This document shows positions 27,923 to 36,718 of a stretch of 52,200 nt of DNA, in pieces. The position numbers and the translations under genes are program-made. Each line of letters begins with the position of its first letter. The first letter of the stretch is position 1. Below the pieces are notes generated by a model that saw only the letters and a program-made list of their open reading frames with translations, had not been told where the DNA came from and made no database searches. This stretch comes from Nitrosomonas sp. Nm166 (GTDB lineage Bacteria; Pseudomonadota; Gammaproteobacteria; Burkholderiales; Nitrosomonadaceae): contig NZ_FONE01000020.1 of the NCBI RefSeq assembly GCF_900112825.1, positions 1 through 52,200 of the forward strand. Direction: 5' to 3'.

Positions 27923-29095
27923 CTAGTTGATACATGCAGAATAGGCTCTGGGGCAAGTCCCATCTAACCCGCCGGCTTCGCCTGCCCGGCCAAGTTCATT
28001 CAACATCTCTAATACCTTAGGGAAATAACCTGGAGCCCGTGTCCAGAAAATATAATTGGCTCTTAACCTATCACGTGCGAATGAATACAGTTCGGCGATG
28101 GCCGGTGTTCTACCTTTTTTATCGTGGCGGGTATTTTCGTAATTGGTTTGCATTACTGAAGGCGTTAAAGGTACCCATCCAGAAAGTTCAGGATAATGGT
28201 GATAAACACCTTTCGCAGAATTTGGCTTTGCCCCCTTGGCGTTTAGTCCTGGGTCATCCATAAAAATATCCGGGCCACCTAATCCGGTTCCCATTTCTTT
28301 TAGCTTACCTACGAATGATCTGAGCATAGGGCGTGGATAATTTGTGAATTGGTACGTCATTGTATTGGGGAAAGATTTACGCAGCTGCTGATTGATACTA
28401 AGCAGATTATTGTAATAGTTATCCTGCTGGTTTCTGGATATTTCTACCAATGGCTCCCCAAAAGCTGTTTCTGTCAAACCGATACCTTCAAAATAGGGAT
28501 GGGAATTGAAGCGTTCTCCCAATGCACGGACGAGTGCGACCAAGCGATCATGGACCAGCGGGCTCCACAACTTGAGGTTGTAGCCTTTAATATTTCTTTT
28601 TCCAAAAGCACTAAAAGGAAATATGCCATCCTCATATTTTTTTTCTTTCAGGTAGTCTGGTACGAATGGCAATGAAGGATTGAATGACTTCATTTGCAGC
28701 AAAATGATAAGCCGTTTTTTTTGTTCAGTCAGTTGAGCGAGATGCTGTTCAATGGATGTAAAGTTATATACATCTTCTTCGGGTTCCAGCTCTGCCCAAT
28801 CATAGCGAATTTGTAGGCCGCGCAATGCGGGGGTCTTCTTGAGCTCTCGGTAGACTTGCGCCATATATTGGGGATTATTCTTACCCTGGCCCATCAGTGT
28901 ATAGTAATGCCCCGGGTGCCATTTGACTGCCGTAGTGACAGGTGAAGTAACATTGGTCGCGGCATATGTTGTTCCCCATGTCCAAATCGTGCCTAAGACG
29001 AACAGTAGGGCGATCAAGAGGCGGTCTTGCATTTGGCTGTTTGAAGTGAAGAGACGGGGGCTAATTCTCGTTCCGAGGGTAGTATTAATTCTCAT
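27923..29095 (-). CDS. Exported glycoside-hydrolase-like protein of unknown specificity
   Basis: This 390-residue protein has an N-terminal hydrophobic signal or anchor (LLIALLFVLGTIWTWGTTYA). A TIM-barrel-like pattern follows: GLQIRYDWAELEPEEDVYNF near residue 95, RLIILLQMKS, then LTETAFGEP, where a Glu sits as in clan A retaining hydrolases, and later ELYSF. The RYDWAELEP segment is like the GH42/GH5-type start of a barrel with the substrate-binding Trp. The assignment is by pattern only; no known family was identified. The C-terminus has a Cys pair (TCPRAYSAC). Confidence 0.6.
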   Translation of the reverse strand: MRINTTLGTRISPRLFTSNSQMQDRLLIALLFVLGTIWTWGTTYAATNVTSPVTTAVKWHPGHYYTLMGQGKNNPQYMAQVYRELKKTPALRGLQIRYDWAELEPEEDVYNFTSIEQHLAQLTEQKKRLIILLQMKSFNPSLPFVPDYLKEKKYEDGIFPFSAFGKRNIKGYNLKLWSPLVHDRLVALVRALGERFNSHPYFEGIGLTETAFGEPLVEISRNQQDNYYNNLLSINQQLRKSFPNTMTYQFTNYPRPMLRSFVGKLKEMGTGLGGPDIFMDDPGLNAKGAKPNSAKGVYHHYPELSGWVPLTPSVMQTNYENTRHDKKGRTPAIAELYSFARDRLRANYIFWTRAPGYFPKVLEMLNELGRAGEAGGLDGTCPRAYSACIN

Positions 29096-29416
29096 ATCAA
29101 AGATCCCCTTTTAAGCTAAGTGGTGCATTTTTTGCTTTGTTGAAATAATCAATATGCCAATTCTGAAGAAATTCATCTTTTCTATCTCCTGAAAGAATTC
29201 CGATCAGAAAATTTAATACGGTGTAAATTATCAGCTATCTATTTGAGAAGAACAAATATGATAATTGGTGGAATAGACATAAACAGAAGGTAAAAAAATA
29301 CGAGTCTAGTTCAATGAAATAAGTTCCAATTTTCCGTTATATATGGAATACGCGGTTTAATTTCTTTCGAGCTTAATTTTTCACTCTTGGGACTGAATTA
29401 TTTTAGTAGACTTCAG
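29096..29416. other. Intergenic stretch without a visible gene
   Basis: About 320 bases lie between the hydrolase-like gene and hpnA. The sequence is AT-rich and shows no open frame with a plausible start, nor a strong hairpin. It probably holds the promoter of the hydrolase-like gene. Confidence 0.5.
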
Positions 29417-30406
29417 TTACCTATGATAACCATTTTCTTTGAACCATTTGACCGCATCCTTGAGCGCTTCTATTGCAGGGCGATATTGATAGCCTAATTC
29501 ACGACTGGCCTTTGCACTAGAGAAAAACATTAGCTTCTTGGCCATACGAATACTATCCAGTGTGGCACGTGGCTCAATGTCGGTGAAGGATGCAATTTTC
29601 TCCATACACCATGCCATCGGGAACATTAAATTGATGGGCATTTTAATGCGATTAGTCTGTGTTTCATTAATTTCATCAATGGCTTGAAGTATCTGCAATA
29701 ACATCATGTTATCACCGCCCAGTATATACCGCTCTCCTGGTTTTCCATGCTGGTAAGCTAATAAATGTCCATGCGCAATATCATCCACATGAGCAATATT
29801 CAAGCCGGTATTGACATAAGCAGGCATTCGTCCCCTTAAGGTATCGATTACGATACGACCTGTTGGCGTAGGACGTACGTCTCCAGGACCAATGGGCGTT
29901 GAGGGATTGACAATGGTCAATGGCAAGTGGTGATCATCCGTTAATTTTTTTACTACTTGCTCGGCCTGATATTTAGAGCGCTTGTAGCATCCGGTAATGG
30001 CTGTGAAACTGGAAGGTGTCTCTTCGTTAGCGGGTGATCCATCTTGATTTAAACCTAAGGTTGCTACACTGCTAGTATAAATAATACGTTTTACGCCTGC
30101 CTCTGCAGCAGCCATAATAAGCGCTTGGGTGCCATTCACATTGATTTCATACATTGTTTCCGGATTGGGGACCCAGAGACGATAATCGGCAGCCACATGA
30201 AATAGATTATCGCAGCTGCTAACTGCATGTTTTAATGATTTATGGTCAAGTAAATCACCCTCAGTAATTTCAACAGGAAAATTTTCGAGGTTTTTTCGAT
30301 TACTATCAGGTCTTGCCAATACCCGAACTTCATGGCCTGCTGATAGCAAGCATCGCATAACAGCGGAACCTAGAAATCCTGTTGCACCTGTAACCAATGA
30401 TTTCAT
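29417..30406 (-). CDS. hpnA: Hopanoid-associated NAD-dependent epimerase (HpnA type)
   Basis: This 329-residue extended SDR has the NAD-binding TGATGFLG at residues 7-14, HVAADYRLW, the Ser/Tyr/Lys triad (IYTSSVATLG, CYKRSKYQAE with YxxxK) and NPSTPIGPGDVRPTPTG, which is characteristic of HpnA. HpnA-type proteins are found with hopanoid genes and are thought to act on the side chain sugar. The squalene synthase gene lies 71 bases upstream on the same strand, supporting a hopanoid role. Confidence 0.88.
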   Translation of the reverse strand: MKSLVTGATGFLGSAVMRCLLSAGHEVRVLARPDSNRKNLENFPVEITEGDLLDHKSLKHAVSSCDNLFHVAADYRLWVPNPETMYEINVNGTQALIMAAAEAGVKRIIYTSSVATLGLNQDGSPANEETPSSFTAITGCYKRSKYQAEQVVKKLTDDHHLPLTIVNPSTPIGPGDVRPTPTGRIVIDTLRGRMPAYVNTGLNIAHVDDIAHGHLLAYQHGKPGERYILGGDNMMLLQILQAIDEINETQTNRIKMPINLMFPMAWCMEKIASFTDIEPRATLDSIRMAKKLMFFSSAKASRELGYQYRPAIEALKDAVKWFKENGYHR

Positions 30407-30477
30407 AATGAATAATATTCTGTTGTTGGACTATTAAAATTACCTTAAAAATAAAAATTCAAAGCATAATAAGTAAG

Positions 30478-31548
30478 CTATCGATTTTTCATTTGATCGC
30501 TGAGGAAAAGCTCCTGATGCACTTCAACATTAGGAAGATTCCTGGATGTCAATTTAAAGAGTAAATCTAATGCCCAATCGTAACTAGCCAATAAATTAGT
30601 CGTTACGATGGTTGCCTTAACGCTGCGCCGGCTAATTTTAACCTGCGTTCCTTCGGAGAAATCGCGGTGTCGATTAATTTTATTAAGCGTCAAGATGGCC
30701 ATACCAATTGCCCATAAACAGAAACGACGAATACCTTTTTCTTCGGGAGGGATGAAACTGGTATAGAGCAGTGCATTCTGTAAGTGACTCTTGGCGATTC
30801 CCAGGAGCTCTGCTAAACCAGCTTGGAAGTTCGTATTGATCATGCCTGGCTGCAAGTAACTAAGATTGAATCCGTTTTTAAAGAAAATATCTTGAGGCAG
30901 CCAGCAAGCGCCGCGTTTGCGGTCATCCCAAATATCTTTGAGGATATTCGTCATTTGCAATCCCTGCCCGAAGGAGACAGAGAGTTTCATCAGTGTTGGC
31001 TTGTGAGTGCTGATTTCCTGTGAATAATCACAAAATAATTCCGTTAACATTTCACCGACAACACCTGCCACGTAATAACAATACTGATTCATTGCGGACA
31101 AATCTTTCAGCCCTTCCAGGGATTCTGCTTCCTGATAATCAGCCATACCCTGTCCCATAATTCGAACGCAGCGCTCTAGAGCATTCCGTTGCCTGGGATT
31201 GAAGCTATGTGTGATGCGAATAACTGCGGGTGTATTTTTTATCAAATCATGTTCAGCTGGAATAGTATGATTAGAAAGGAGGGGATATAGTTTTTGTGCA
31301 AATTCTTCCGCCGCCGCATTGCCGCATACCACTTCAGAAAACATTTGCGAGAGCTGCCTGGTCTGTTCAGAAGTTAACGCATTATCGTCTTCAATCGTAT
31401 CAGTGATTCGGCATAGTAAGTAGGCATTGCCAATGACACGGCGTAAAGCTTCGGGCAATTGCGGAATAGTCAGTGCAAAAGTGCGCGATACACCTTGCAA
31501 GATATGGTCCTGATATTGCTCATCATCGATACGAGAAAGGCTTTTCAT
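30478..31548 (-). CDS. Squalene synthase (farnesyl-diphosphate farnesyltransferase)
   Basis: This 356-residue prenyl-condensing enzyme has the first Asp-rich motif ITDTIEDD near residue 50, SRTFALTIPQLP before it, the Y-[CY]-x-V-A-G-V-V-G-E segment (YCYYVAGVVGEML) and the second Asp motif NILKDIWDD. The one-gene, eukaryote-like form fits squalene synthase rather than the HpnC/HpnD/HpnE route. It joins two farnesyl diphosphates to squalene, the hopanoid precursor. The start is 68 bases after lysA; hpnA follows. Confidence 0.9.
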   Translation of the reverse strand: MKSLSRIDDEQYQDHILQGVSRTFALTIPQLPEALRRVIGNAYLLCRITDTIEDDNALTSEQTRQLSQMFSEVVCGNAAAEEFAQKLYPLLSNHTIPAEHDLIKNTPAVIRITHSFNPRQRNALERCVRIMGQGMADYQEAESLEGLKDLSAMNQYCYYVAGVVGEMLTELFCDYSQEISTHKPTLMKLSVSFGQGLQMTNILKDIWDDRKRGACWLPQDIFFKNGFNLSYLQPGMINTNFQAGLAELLGIAKSHLQNALLYTSFIPPEEKGIRRFCLWAIGMAILTLNKINRHRDFSEGTQVKISRRSVKATIVTTNLLASYDWALDLLFKLTSRNLPNVEVHQELFLSDQMKNR

Positions 31549-31615
31549 TGCAGATTCGTCATAAGGCGATATGGCATGTTACTACAATTGTGTGCATCTC
31601 AAATTATACGTGTCA

Positions 31616-32869
31616 TTAAGATAAAATATGTTCAGTAGCAATGAGCTGGTCAATGTTTTCACGCTGCCGGATGATGTGGGCAGCACTTTTATCCACCATG
31701 ACTTCGGCAGCGCGTGGTCGGGTGTTGTAGTTTGAACTCATACTCATGCCGTAAGCACCAGCTGACATGATAGCTAATAAGTCTCCATCAGCCAGACCAA
31801 TTCTGCGGTCATGACCCAGAAAGTCACCTGTTTCACAAACGGGGCCTACGATTTGATAATTTCTGATTGCTTCGTTATTTCTGATCACCGGGAGAATCTC
31901 ATGATAGGCATTATAAAGTGAGGGGCGCATCAGATCGTTCATCGCTGCGTCGACAATGGCAAAATTACGCGCTGGAGTATGCTTAAGGTACTCAATGCGA
32001 GTGAGCAGAATGCCTGAATTACCTACCAATGAGCGTCCCGGTTCAATGAGGAGTCGCTGCTTAACTTGGTGCGTGCTGGCGCATAGCGTGAAAACATAGT
32101 CCTTGATAGATGGCGGCGTTTCATTAGCATAACGAATTCCTAATCCACCGCCTAAATCCAGGTGCTCAATCTCCAGACCCTGTAATTGCAGTTTATCAAG
32201 CAAGCTGAGCATTTTGTTACTGGCCTGCATAAACGGTTCAAGCTCTGTCAGCTGAGAGCCAATGTGACAATCCAACCCAGTAAAACGGATATGAGAATAC
32301 AGATGTGCAGATTTGTAAATTCTTTCAGCTTCATCGGCCGGAATACCAAATTTATTTTCCTTAAGACCGGTCGATATGTAGGGATGAGTTTTGGCATCCA
32401 CATCCGGATTAACGCGTAAGCTGACGGGTGCAATTTTGCCCATATCCTTTGCGATCTGATTTAAAGTGATTAATTCTGCCTCAGACTCCACATTAAAACA
32501 TAGAATATTGGCATCCAGCGCCATGCGCATTTCATTTTTACTTTTACCAACACCAGAAAAAACCGTTTTTTGCGGATCTCCACCTGCCTTAATGACCCGA
32601 AGCAGTTCGCCCCCCGATACGATATCGAAACCGCTGCCAAGCTGCGCTAATAAATTAAGTATGGCAATGTTAGAGTTGGCTTTTACCGCATAACAAATTA
32701 AGTGATCCCGTTTTGCGAAAGAAGAATCGAATTCCCGATAAGCCTTGGCTAATGCAGATCGTGAATAGACATAGCAGGGTGTACCGAATCGATCAGCAAT
32801 CTCTGTTAAAGAGACTGATTCTACAAAGAGTTCATTGTTCTGATAGGTAAATTCTCGAAAACCGCTCAT
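31616..32869 (-). CDS. lysA: Diaminopimelate decarboxylase
   Basis: This 417-residue PLP fold-III enzyme makes lysine from meso-diaminopimelate. It has the PLP Lys in CYAVKANSN near residue 62, VSGGELLR, GLDCHIGSQL, HLDLGGGLGI, EPGRSLVGN and the catalytic Cys segment VGPVCETGDFLG, then SAGAYGMSMSSNYN. The ATG overlaps the stop of lptM by four bases (ATGA), so the two are translationally coupled, the usual arrangement. Confidence 0.97.
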   Translation of the reverse strand: MSGFREFTYQNNELFVESVSLTEIADRFGTPCYVYSRSALAKAYREFDSSFAKRDHLICYAVKANSNIAILNLLAQLGSGFDIVSGGELLRVIKAGGDPQKTVFSGVGKSKNEMRMALDANILCFNVESEAELITLNQIAKDMGKIAPVSLRVNPDVDAKTHPYISTGLKENKFGIPADEAERIYKSAHLYSHIRFTGLDCHIGSQLTELEPFMQASNKMLSLLDKLQLQGLEIEHLDLGGGLGIRYANETPPSIKDYVFTLCASTHQVKQRLLIEPGRSLVGNSGILLTRIEYLKHTPARNFAIVDAAMNDLMRPSLYNAYHEILPVIRNNEAIRNYQIVGPVCETGDFLGHDRRIGLADGDLLAIMSAGAYGMSMSSNYNTRPRAAEVMVDKSAAHIIRQRENIDQLIATEHILS

Positions 32870-32994
32870 TTCTTTTCAGCTTCATTGGATGATGCGCGGT
32901 TTGCTTCATCAGCTTGTGGCAGATAAAGCGGTCCTTTAAGCCCACAAGCGCTGAGCAGATGCGTTAAAAGAAGAGTAGTAAAAAATAAACGCAC
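32866..32994 (-). CDS. lptM: LptM-type small lipoprotein
   Basis: GTG at 32992-32994, preceded by AGGAGATC, opens a 42-residue frame. It has a hydrophobic leader, the lipobox LLSACG and the family motif CGLKGPLYLP, followed by a hydrophilic tail ending in EKK. LptM (YifL) is an outer-membrane lipoprotein that aids LptD maturation in E. coli. The stop overlaps the lysA start codon. Confidence 0.9.
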   Translation of the reverse strand: MRLFFTTLLLTHLLSACGLKGPLYLPQADEANRASSNEAEKK

Positions 32995-33088
32995 AAGAGG
33001 ATCTCCTGAACAATAATTCTCGGGATACTAACACAAGAAAATGATAAATTAATCCACTTTTGATTAATCTTGATTGTAATTGATGATG

Positions 33089-33700
33089 CTAATTGGGAGG
33101 CAATTTAAGAGTTATCCATTCAATCAATTCGCTAATTAATTGATTACTCGCAATGCCTAGAGCAGCTACTGCACCTGCTGCATCAGCAGTGGATGCTTGT
33201 TCTTTAATCCTAAAATCTTTTTGAACTAATAAATGGCGTGAGTTACGCTCGATCAAGCTGGCACGCAGGCCAATGGCAACGTAACTATTTTTTAGTGAGT
33301 CAAATAGCTGAATAAATTCCTCTAATTCAATATGCAAAATATAGTCAGCTTTTGCTGTGCTACTGTTCTTGATGACTTGTGTATCGGTACGGGTGGCGAC
33401 ACGGTCTCGTATTTGCTGGGTAAATATGGCAGCAGGCGGCGCGATCCAACGGCTATTGGCGTAAGTATATAACTGAGATGGGTTGTGATAAAGCAATCGG
33501 TAATGAATTGCATGGTTATCTAACCAGGATGGCGCTGTAGCATCGGCTATCAAAATACTCTTGCTATGCTTAGAGGGTTGCATATTTTGATGTTGTGGCG
33601 TGCCAAAATCATACACAGAAACTGAAGAGGGTGATTTATGTAAAGCCAAGCAACCCGAGAGCAAGTAAGGAATTAAAATCAGAAATAAAGTTTTTATCAT
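33089..33700 (-). CDS. ABC-type transport auxiliary lipoprotein (PqiC/MlaB-operon type)
   Basis: This 203-residue protein has a signal peptide with lipobox (LIPYLLSGCLAL, Cys at residue 17), then VYDFGTP, APSWLDNHAIHYRLLY and SRWIAPPAAIFTQQI. This is the layout of the auxiliary lipoproteins that accompany MCE transporters. Its ATG overlaps the end of the MCE gene (ATGA). It is probably anchored in the outer membrane and serves as the partner of the MCE protein in lipid transfer. Confidence 0.88.
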   Translation of the reverse strand: MIKTLFLILIPYLLSGCLALHKSPSSVSVYDFGTPQHQNMQPSKHSKSILIADATAPSWLDNHAIHYRLLYHNPSQLYTYANSRWIAPPAAIFTQQIRDRVATRTDTQVIKNSSTAKADYILHIELEEFIQLFDSLKNSYVAIGLRASLIERNSRHLLVQKDFRIKEQASTADAAGAVAALGIASNQLISELIEWITLKLPPN

Positions 33701-34596
33701 TGAATATTTTTTGCGGGTGGTATGAAGCCTGTTTCTCCAGGACCAGGTAATGAAGGAGGACGGCCGAAGAATAAACTTTGCGGATTTTCTTCTAGTTGAT
33801 GCAGTACACGGTCTAGATTGCTTGAATTACGTGCAATACTGTTACTTACCCTATGCAATTCAGGAATAGTCGCTGCCAGTTCTTGCGTACTTTGTGTCAA
33901 GCTATCAAAAATGCCTTCTTTTTGGTTAGCTTTTGCCACTGTATGTTTAATTTCACCCAAAATCTCGTCAAGCCGCTTTACTAGCGTAGCAGACTCGATC
34001 GTCAGTTCAGTGAAAGACTCTAATACCGGCTGTAAGTGCCCGGCAATACCATCAAAGTTTCGAGTCGCCTTTTCTATATTTTGCAGAATATGTGAAATAC
34101 GGGCCTGGTTCTGATCGTCCATCAGGTGGTGCATTTTCAATACCAGTTGATTGACATTGGTGAGTAAATCCTGACCAGATCCAGTAACCTCATCAAGTAA
34201 CGATCGTCGCATTGGAATTCGTGCATTATTAGGTAAGGGCTCTTTTCCGGTGCCCTCATCGTTTAATTGAATATAAGCTAAGCCAGTAATGCCTTGATAA
34301 CCTAATTTTGCATAAACAGTGTCGCTTAATATGACATTTTGATCAATTAAGATACGAATTAAAATTTGTTGTAGATTATCAGGGTCAAATTCAATACTTT
34401 CGACCTTGCCAATGTTAACGCCTCGATAGCGGACGGAAGATTGAGGATTAAGTCCACTAACAGACTCTTTGGTAACCACGACATATGAATTGCGTTGCAT
34501 AGTATCACCACTGAAGCGCATTGCAACAAAAGCTATTGTGGTACTTAGGAAAATGACAAATAGGCCCGCTACGAGGGCATGGGCGCGGTTTTCCAT
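33697..34596 (-). CDS. MCE-domain protein (MlaD-like)
   Basis: This 299-residue protein has one N-terminal membrane anchor (LVAGLFVIFLSTTIAFVAM), the MCE domain (VSGLNPQSSVRYRGVNIGKV, YQGITGLAYIQL near residues 40-115) and a long helical C-terminal part with VNQLVLKMHHLMDD and repeats of N/S-rich coiled coil. MCE proteins form hexameric rings that carry lipids across the periplasm. The start overlaps the ATPase gene by 28 bases and the end overlaps the lipoprotein gene, so this is one tightly coupled operon. Confidence 0.93.
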   Translation of the reverse strand: MENRAHALVAGLFVIFLSTTIAFVAMRFSGDTMQRNSYVVVTKESVSGLNPQSSVRYRGVNIGKVESIEFDPDNLQQILIRILIDQNVILSDTVYAKLGYQGITGLAYIQLNDEGTGKEPLPNNARIPMRRSLLDEVTGSGQDLLTNVNQLVLKMHHLMDDQNQARISHILQNIEKATRNFDGIAGHLQPVLESFTELTIESATLVKRLDEILGEIKHTVAKANQKEGIFDSLTQSTQELAATIPELHRVSNSIARNSSNLDRVLHQLEENPQSLFFGRPPSLPGPGETGFIPPAKNIQ

Positions 34597-35378
34597 GTTT
34601 GCTCCGAATAATTTTTGGGTTCGAATTTATGGCGTATGTTCTTAAAGAAGCTGGTTATAAATGAGTGCTGAAATTGACATACTTCACCCAAAGTGCCTGT
34701 GATAACAATTTGCTTATCGGCTAATACAGCAATACGATCGGATAATGCAACGAGTGTGTCTAGATCATGGGTTACCATTACAATCGTTAAATCCATTTCG
34801 CTGCGCAATGTCAGAACCAGTTCTATAAAACTTTCGCTTAGTTCAGGGTCTAGTCCCGCCGTGGGTTCGTCGAGAAATAATAGCTCTGGATCGAGTGCCA
34901 GAGCACGCGCTAAAGCTACGCGTTTGATCATTCCACCGGATAGAGTGGCGGGCATTTTATCCGCGTGTTCCGGTCCAATGGCCACCATATCCAGTTTCAT
35001 CATCACTAAATTACGAATCATGCTTTCACTGAGCATATGCAGCTCACGTAATGGCAATGCAACATTATCAAATACTGTCAATGCACTGAATAATGCGCCT
35101 TGCTGAAAAAGCACTCCTGAGCGATTATGGATGTTCTTCTTCTTCAGATTAAAGGTAGCATCATCATAAGCGCCGCCAAAAATCCTGACGCTGCCTTTCG
35201 TAGGCTCTTCCAGGCCCAGCATTTGGCGCAGTAATGTCGTCTTTCCACTGCCTGAGCCACCGATCAGTGTCAATATTTCGCCATGATAAACGCATAAATT
35301 AATATCCCGATGGACGACTTGATCTCCAAATTGAGTGGATAGCGCTTCAATTTCAATAATGCATTCAGGCTGTGTCAT
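34569..35378 (-). CDS. MlaF-like ABC transporter ATPase
   Basis: I chose ATG 35376-35378 (MTQPECIIEIEAL); the frame is open to a TTG at 35390. Motifs are Walker A GGSGSGKTT, Q loop in VLFQQGALFS, signature TLSGGMIKR (the Mla-type GGM variant), Walker B LLFLDEP and TAGLDPE, and His switch VTHDLD. It powers lipid movement with the MlaE-like permease upstream and the MCE protein downstream. Confidence 0.94.
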   Translation of the reverse strand: MTQPECIIEIEALSTQFGDQVVHRDINLCVYHGEILTLIGGSGSGKTTLLRQMLGLEEPTKGSVRIFGGAYDDATFNLKKKNIHNRSGVLFQQGALFSALTVFDNVALPLRELHMLSESMIRNLVMMKLDMVAIGPEHADKMPATLSGGMIKRVALARALALDPELLFLDEPTAGLDPELSESFIELVLTLRSEMDLTIVMVTHDLDTLVALSDRIAVLADKQIVITGTLGEVCQFQHSFITSFFKNIRHKFEPKNYSEQTWKTAPMPS

Positions 35379-35382
35379 TGGC

Positions 35383-36513
35383 TCAGGCAAGGCCTACATT
35401 GGAAAATAGCACGGCGAAAATCGCATCAATAATAATCACCATCGTGATGGAAGTGACTACAGAAGAAGTGGTACCTTCGCCCAAGCTTTCAGTGTTAGGT
35501 TTGACCCTTAGGCCGAAATGGCAGGCAACAAGCGCTATCACCATGCCGCACACAACCCCTTTTCCTAATCCCAACCATAAGTTAGCTATGGGCACCGTAT
35601 CGGGTAATTTTGTCATAAAAAATTGATAATTCAATCCTAAATGTAATTCTGCTGCAACCATCCCACCGAATAACGCCATTGCACTGGTCCACATCACTAA
35701 TAGCGGCATGGCAATTCCGAGACCTACGATCTTGGGTAATACTAATCGTTGACTATGGGAAATGCCCATCACAGTCAAAGCATCCAGTTCCTGGGTTACG
35801 CGCATAACCCCCAATTGGGCGGTCATGGATGATCCAGAGCGTCCGGCGACTAATATGGCAGCCAACATTGGACCAAGTTCGCGGATGATACTCATCCCCA
35901 GTATGTTAACGATAAAAATATCTGCACCAAATAATTGTAACTGTCGTGATGAAAGATAGCTGAGTACAATGCCAATCAAGAATCCAACCAAGGCTGTGAT
36001 TCCGAGTGCTTGCGCACCAGTACGAAATAAATTGGCGGAGATTTCGCGCCAGGGAATATAAACAGGGTGTCGGATCAAATAAGCGACATCAAGCAGCAAC
36101 TGTCCGATCAGCGTAACAAGACCTGCGGTATGTTGCCATAAAAGCCATATCAGTTCTCCTAAGCGCCTAATGGGCCAAAGGAAATCTCTATGCTGAGTTT
36201 CAAGCTGAAAGGGGGGGAAATGCTCCAATCGCTCGAACATTTTTTCATGTTCCGGACGTAAGCGGAGTTGTCTGGGGCGTTTCGATTTCCAGACATGCCA
36301 TAACAGCGTTACCCCCGTTGTATCCATCTGTTGAATACCGGTTAAATCCCAATGTAAGTTGGGATCTGTGGCTTGCTGGGCAAGTTCTTTTGCTAAGGTT
36401 TTTAACACACGGTCTAACGCTGCCATGGTATAACTCCCCACCAGGGCTATGCGCTTGGTGCCTTGGTCGTTACTCAGTTGATACCATTGCGATAATGTTT
36501 TATGCGTATGCAT
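35383..36513 (-). CDS. STAS-MlaE fusion permease
   Basis: In this 376-residue protein the first about 100 residues form a STAS-like domain (RIALVGSYTMAALDRV, WDLTGIQQMDTTGVTLLWHV), which in E. coli is the separate MlaB. The rest is an MlaE permease (RTGAQALGITALVGFLIGIV, ELGPMLAAILVAGRSGSSMTAQLG) with about five membrane helices. The fusion is common outside enterobacteria. It starts the Mce/Mla operon; the ATPase ATG lies four bases after its stop. Confidence 0.93.
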   Translation of the reverse strand: MHTHKTLSQWYQLSNDQGTKRIALVGSYTMAALDRVLKTLAKELAQQATDPNLHWDLTGIQQMDTTGVTLLWHVWKSKRPRQLRLRPEHEKMFERLEHFPPFQLETQHRDFLWPIRRLGELIWLLWQHTAGLVTLIGQLLLDVAYLIRHPVYIPWREISANLFRTGAQALGITALVGFLIGIVLSYLSSRQLQLFGADIFIVNILGMSIIRELGPMLAAILVAGRSGSSMTAQLGVMRVTQELDALTVMGISHSQRLVLPKIVGLGIAMPLLVMWTSAMALFGGMVAAELHLGLNYQFFMTKLPDTVPIANLWLGLGKGVVCGMVIALVACHFGLRVKPNTESLGEGTTSSVVTSITMVIIIDAIFAVLFSNVGLA

Positions 36514-36718
36514 GCATCATTTGTACTCGGTAAACATTTCTGAATACCCATATTTATTTTTAACCTAAAGGGATTAATTTTAACTCTACACTACTAGAAT
36601 ATTTGAGATCTGGCGTTAGGAATTTATACGAGTTACTTTGCACAGATAAAAGCTATTGTAGCTCTTTTATCAAAACTGCTGCATTTATTATTTTTCACGA
36701 AGATCGATAATTAGATAA

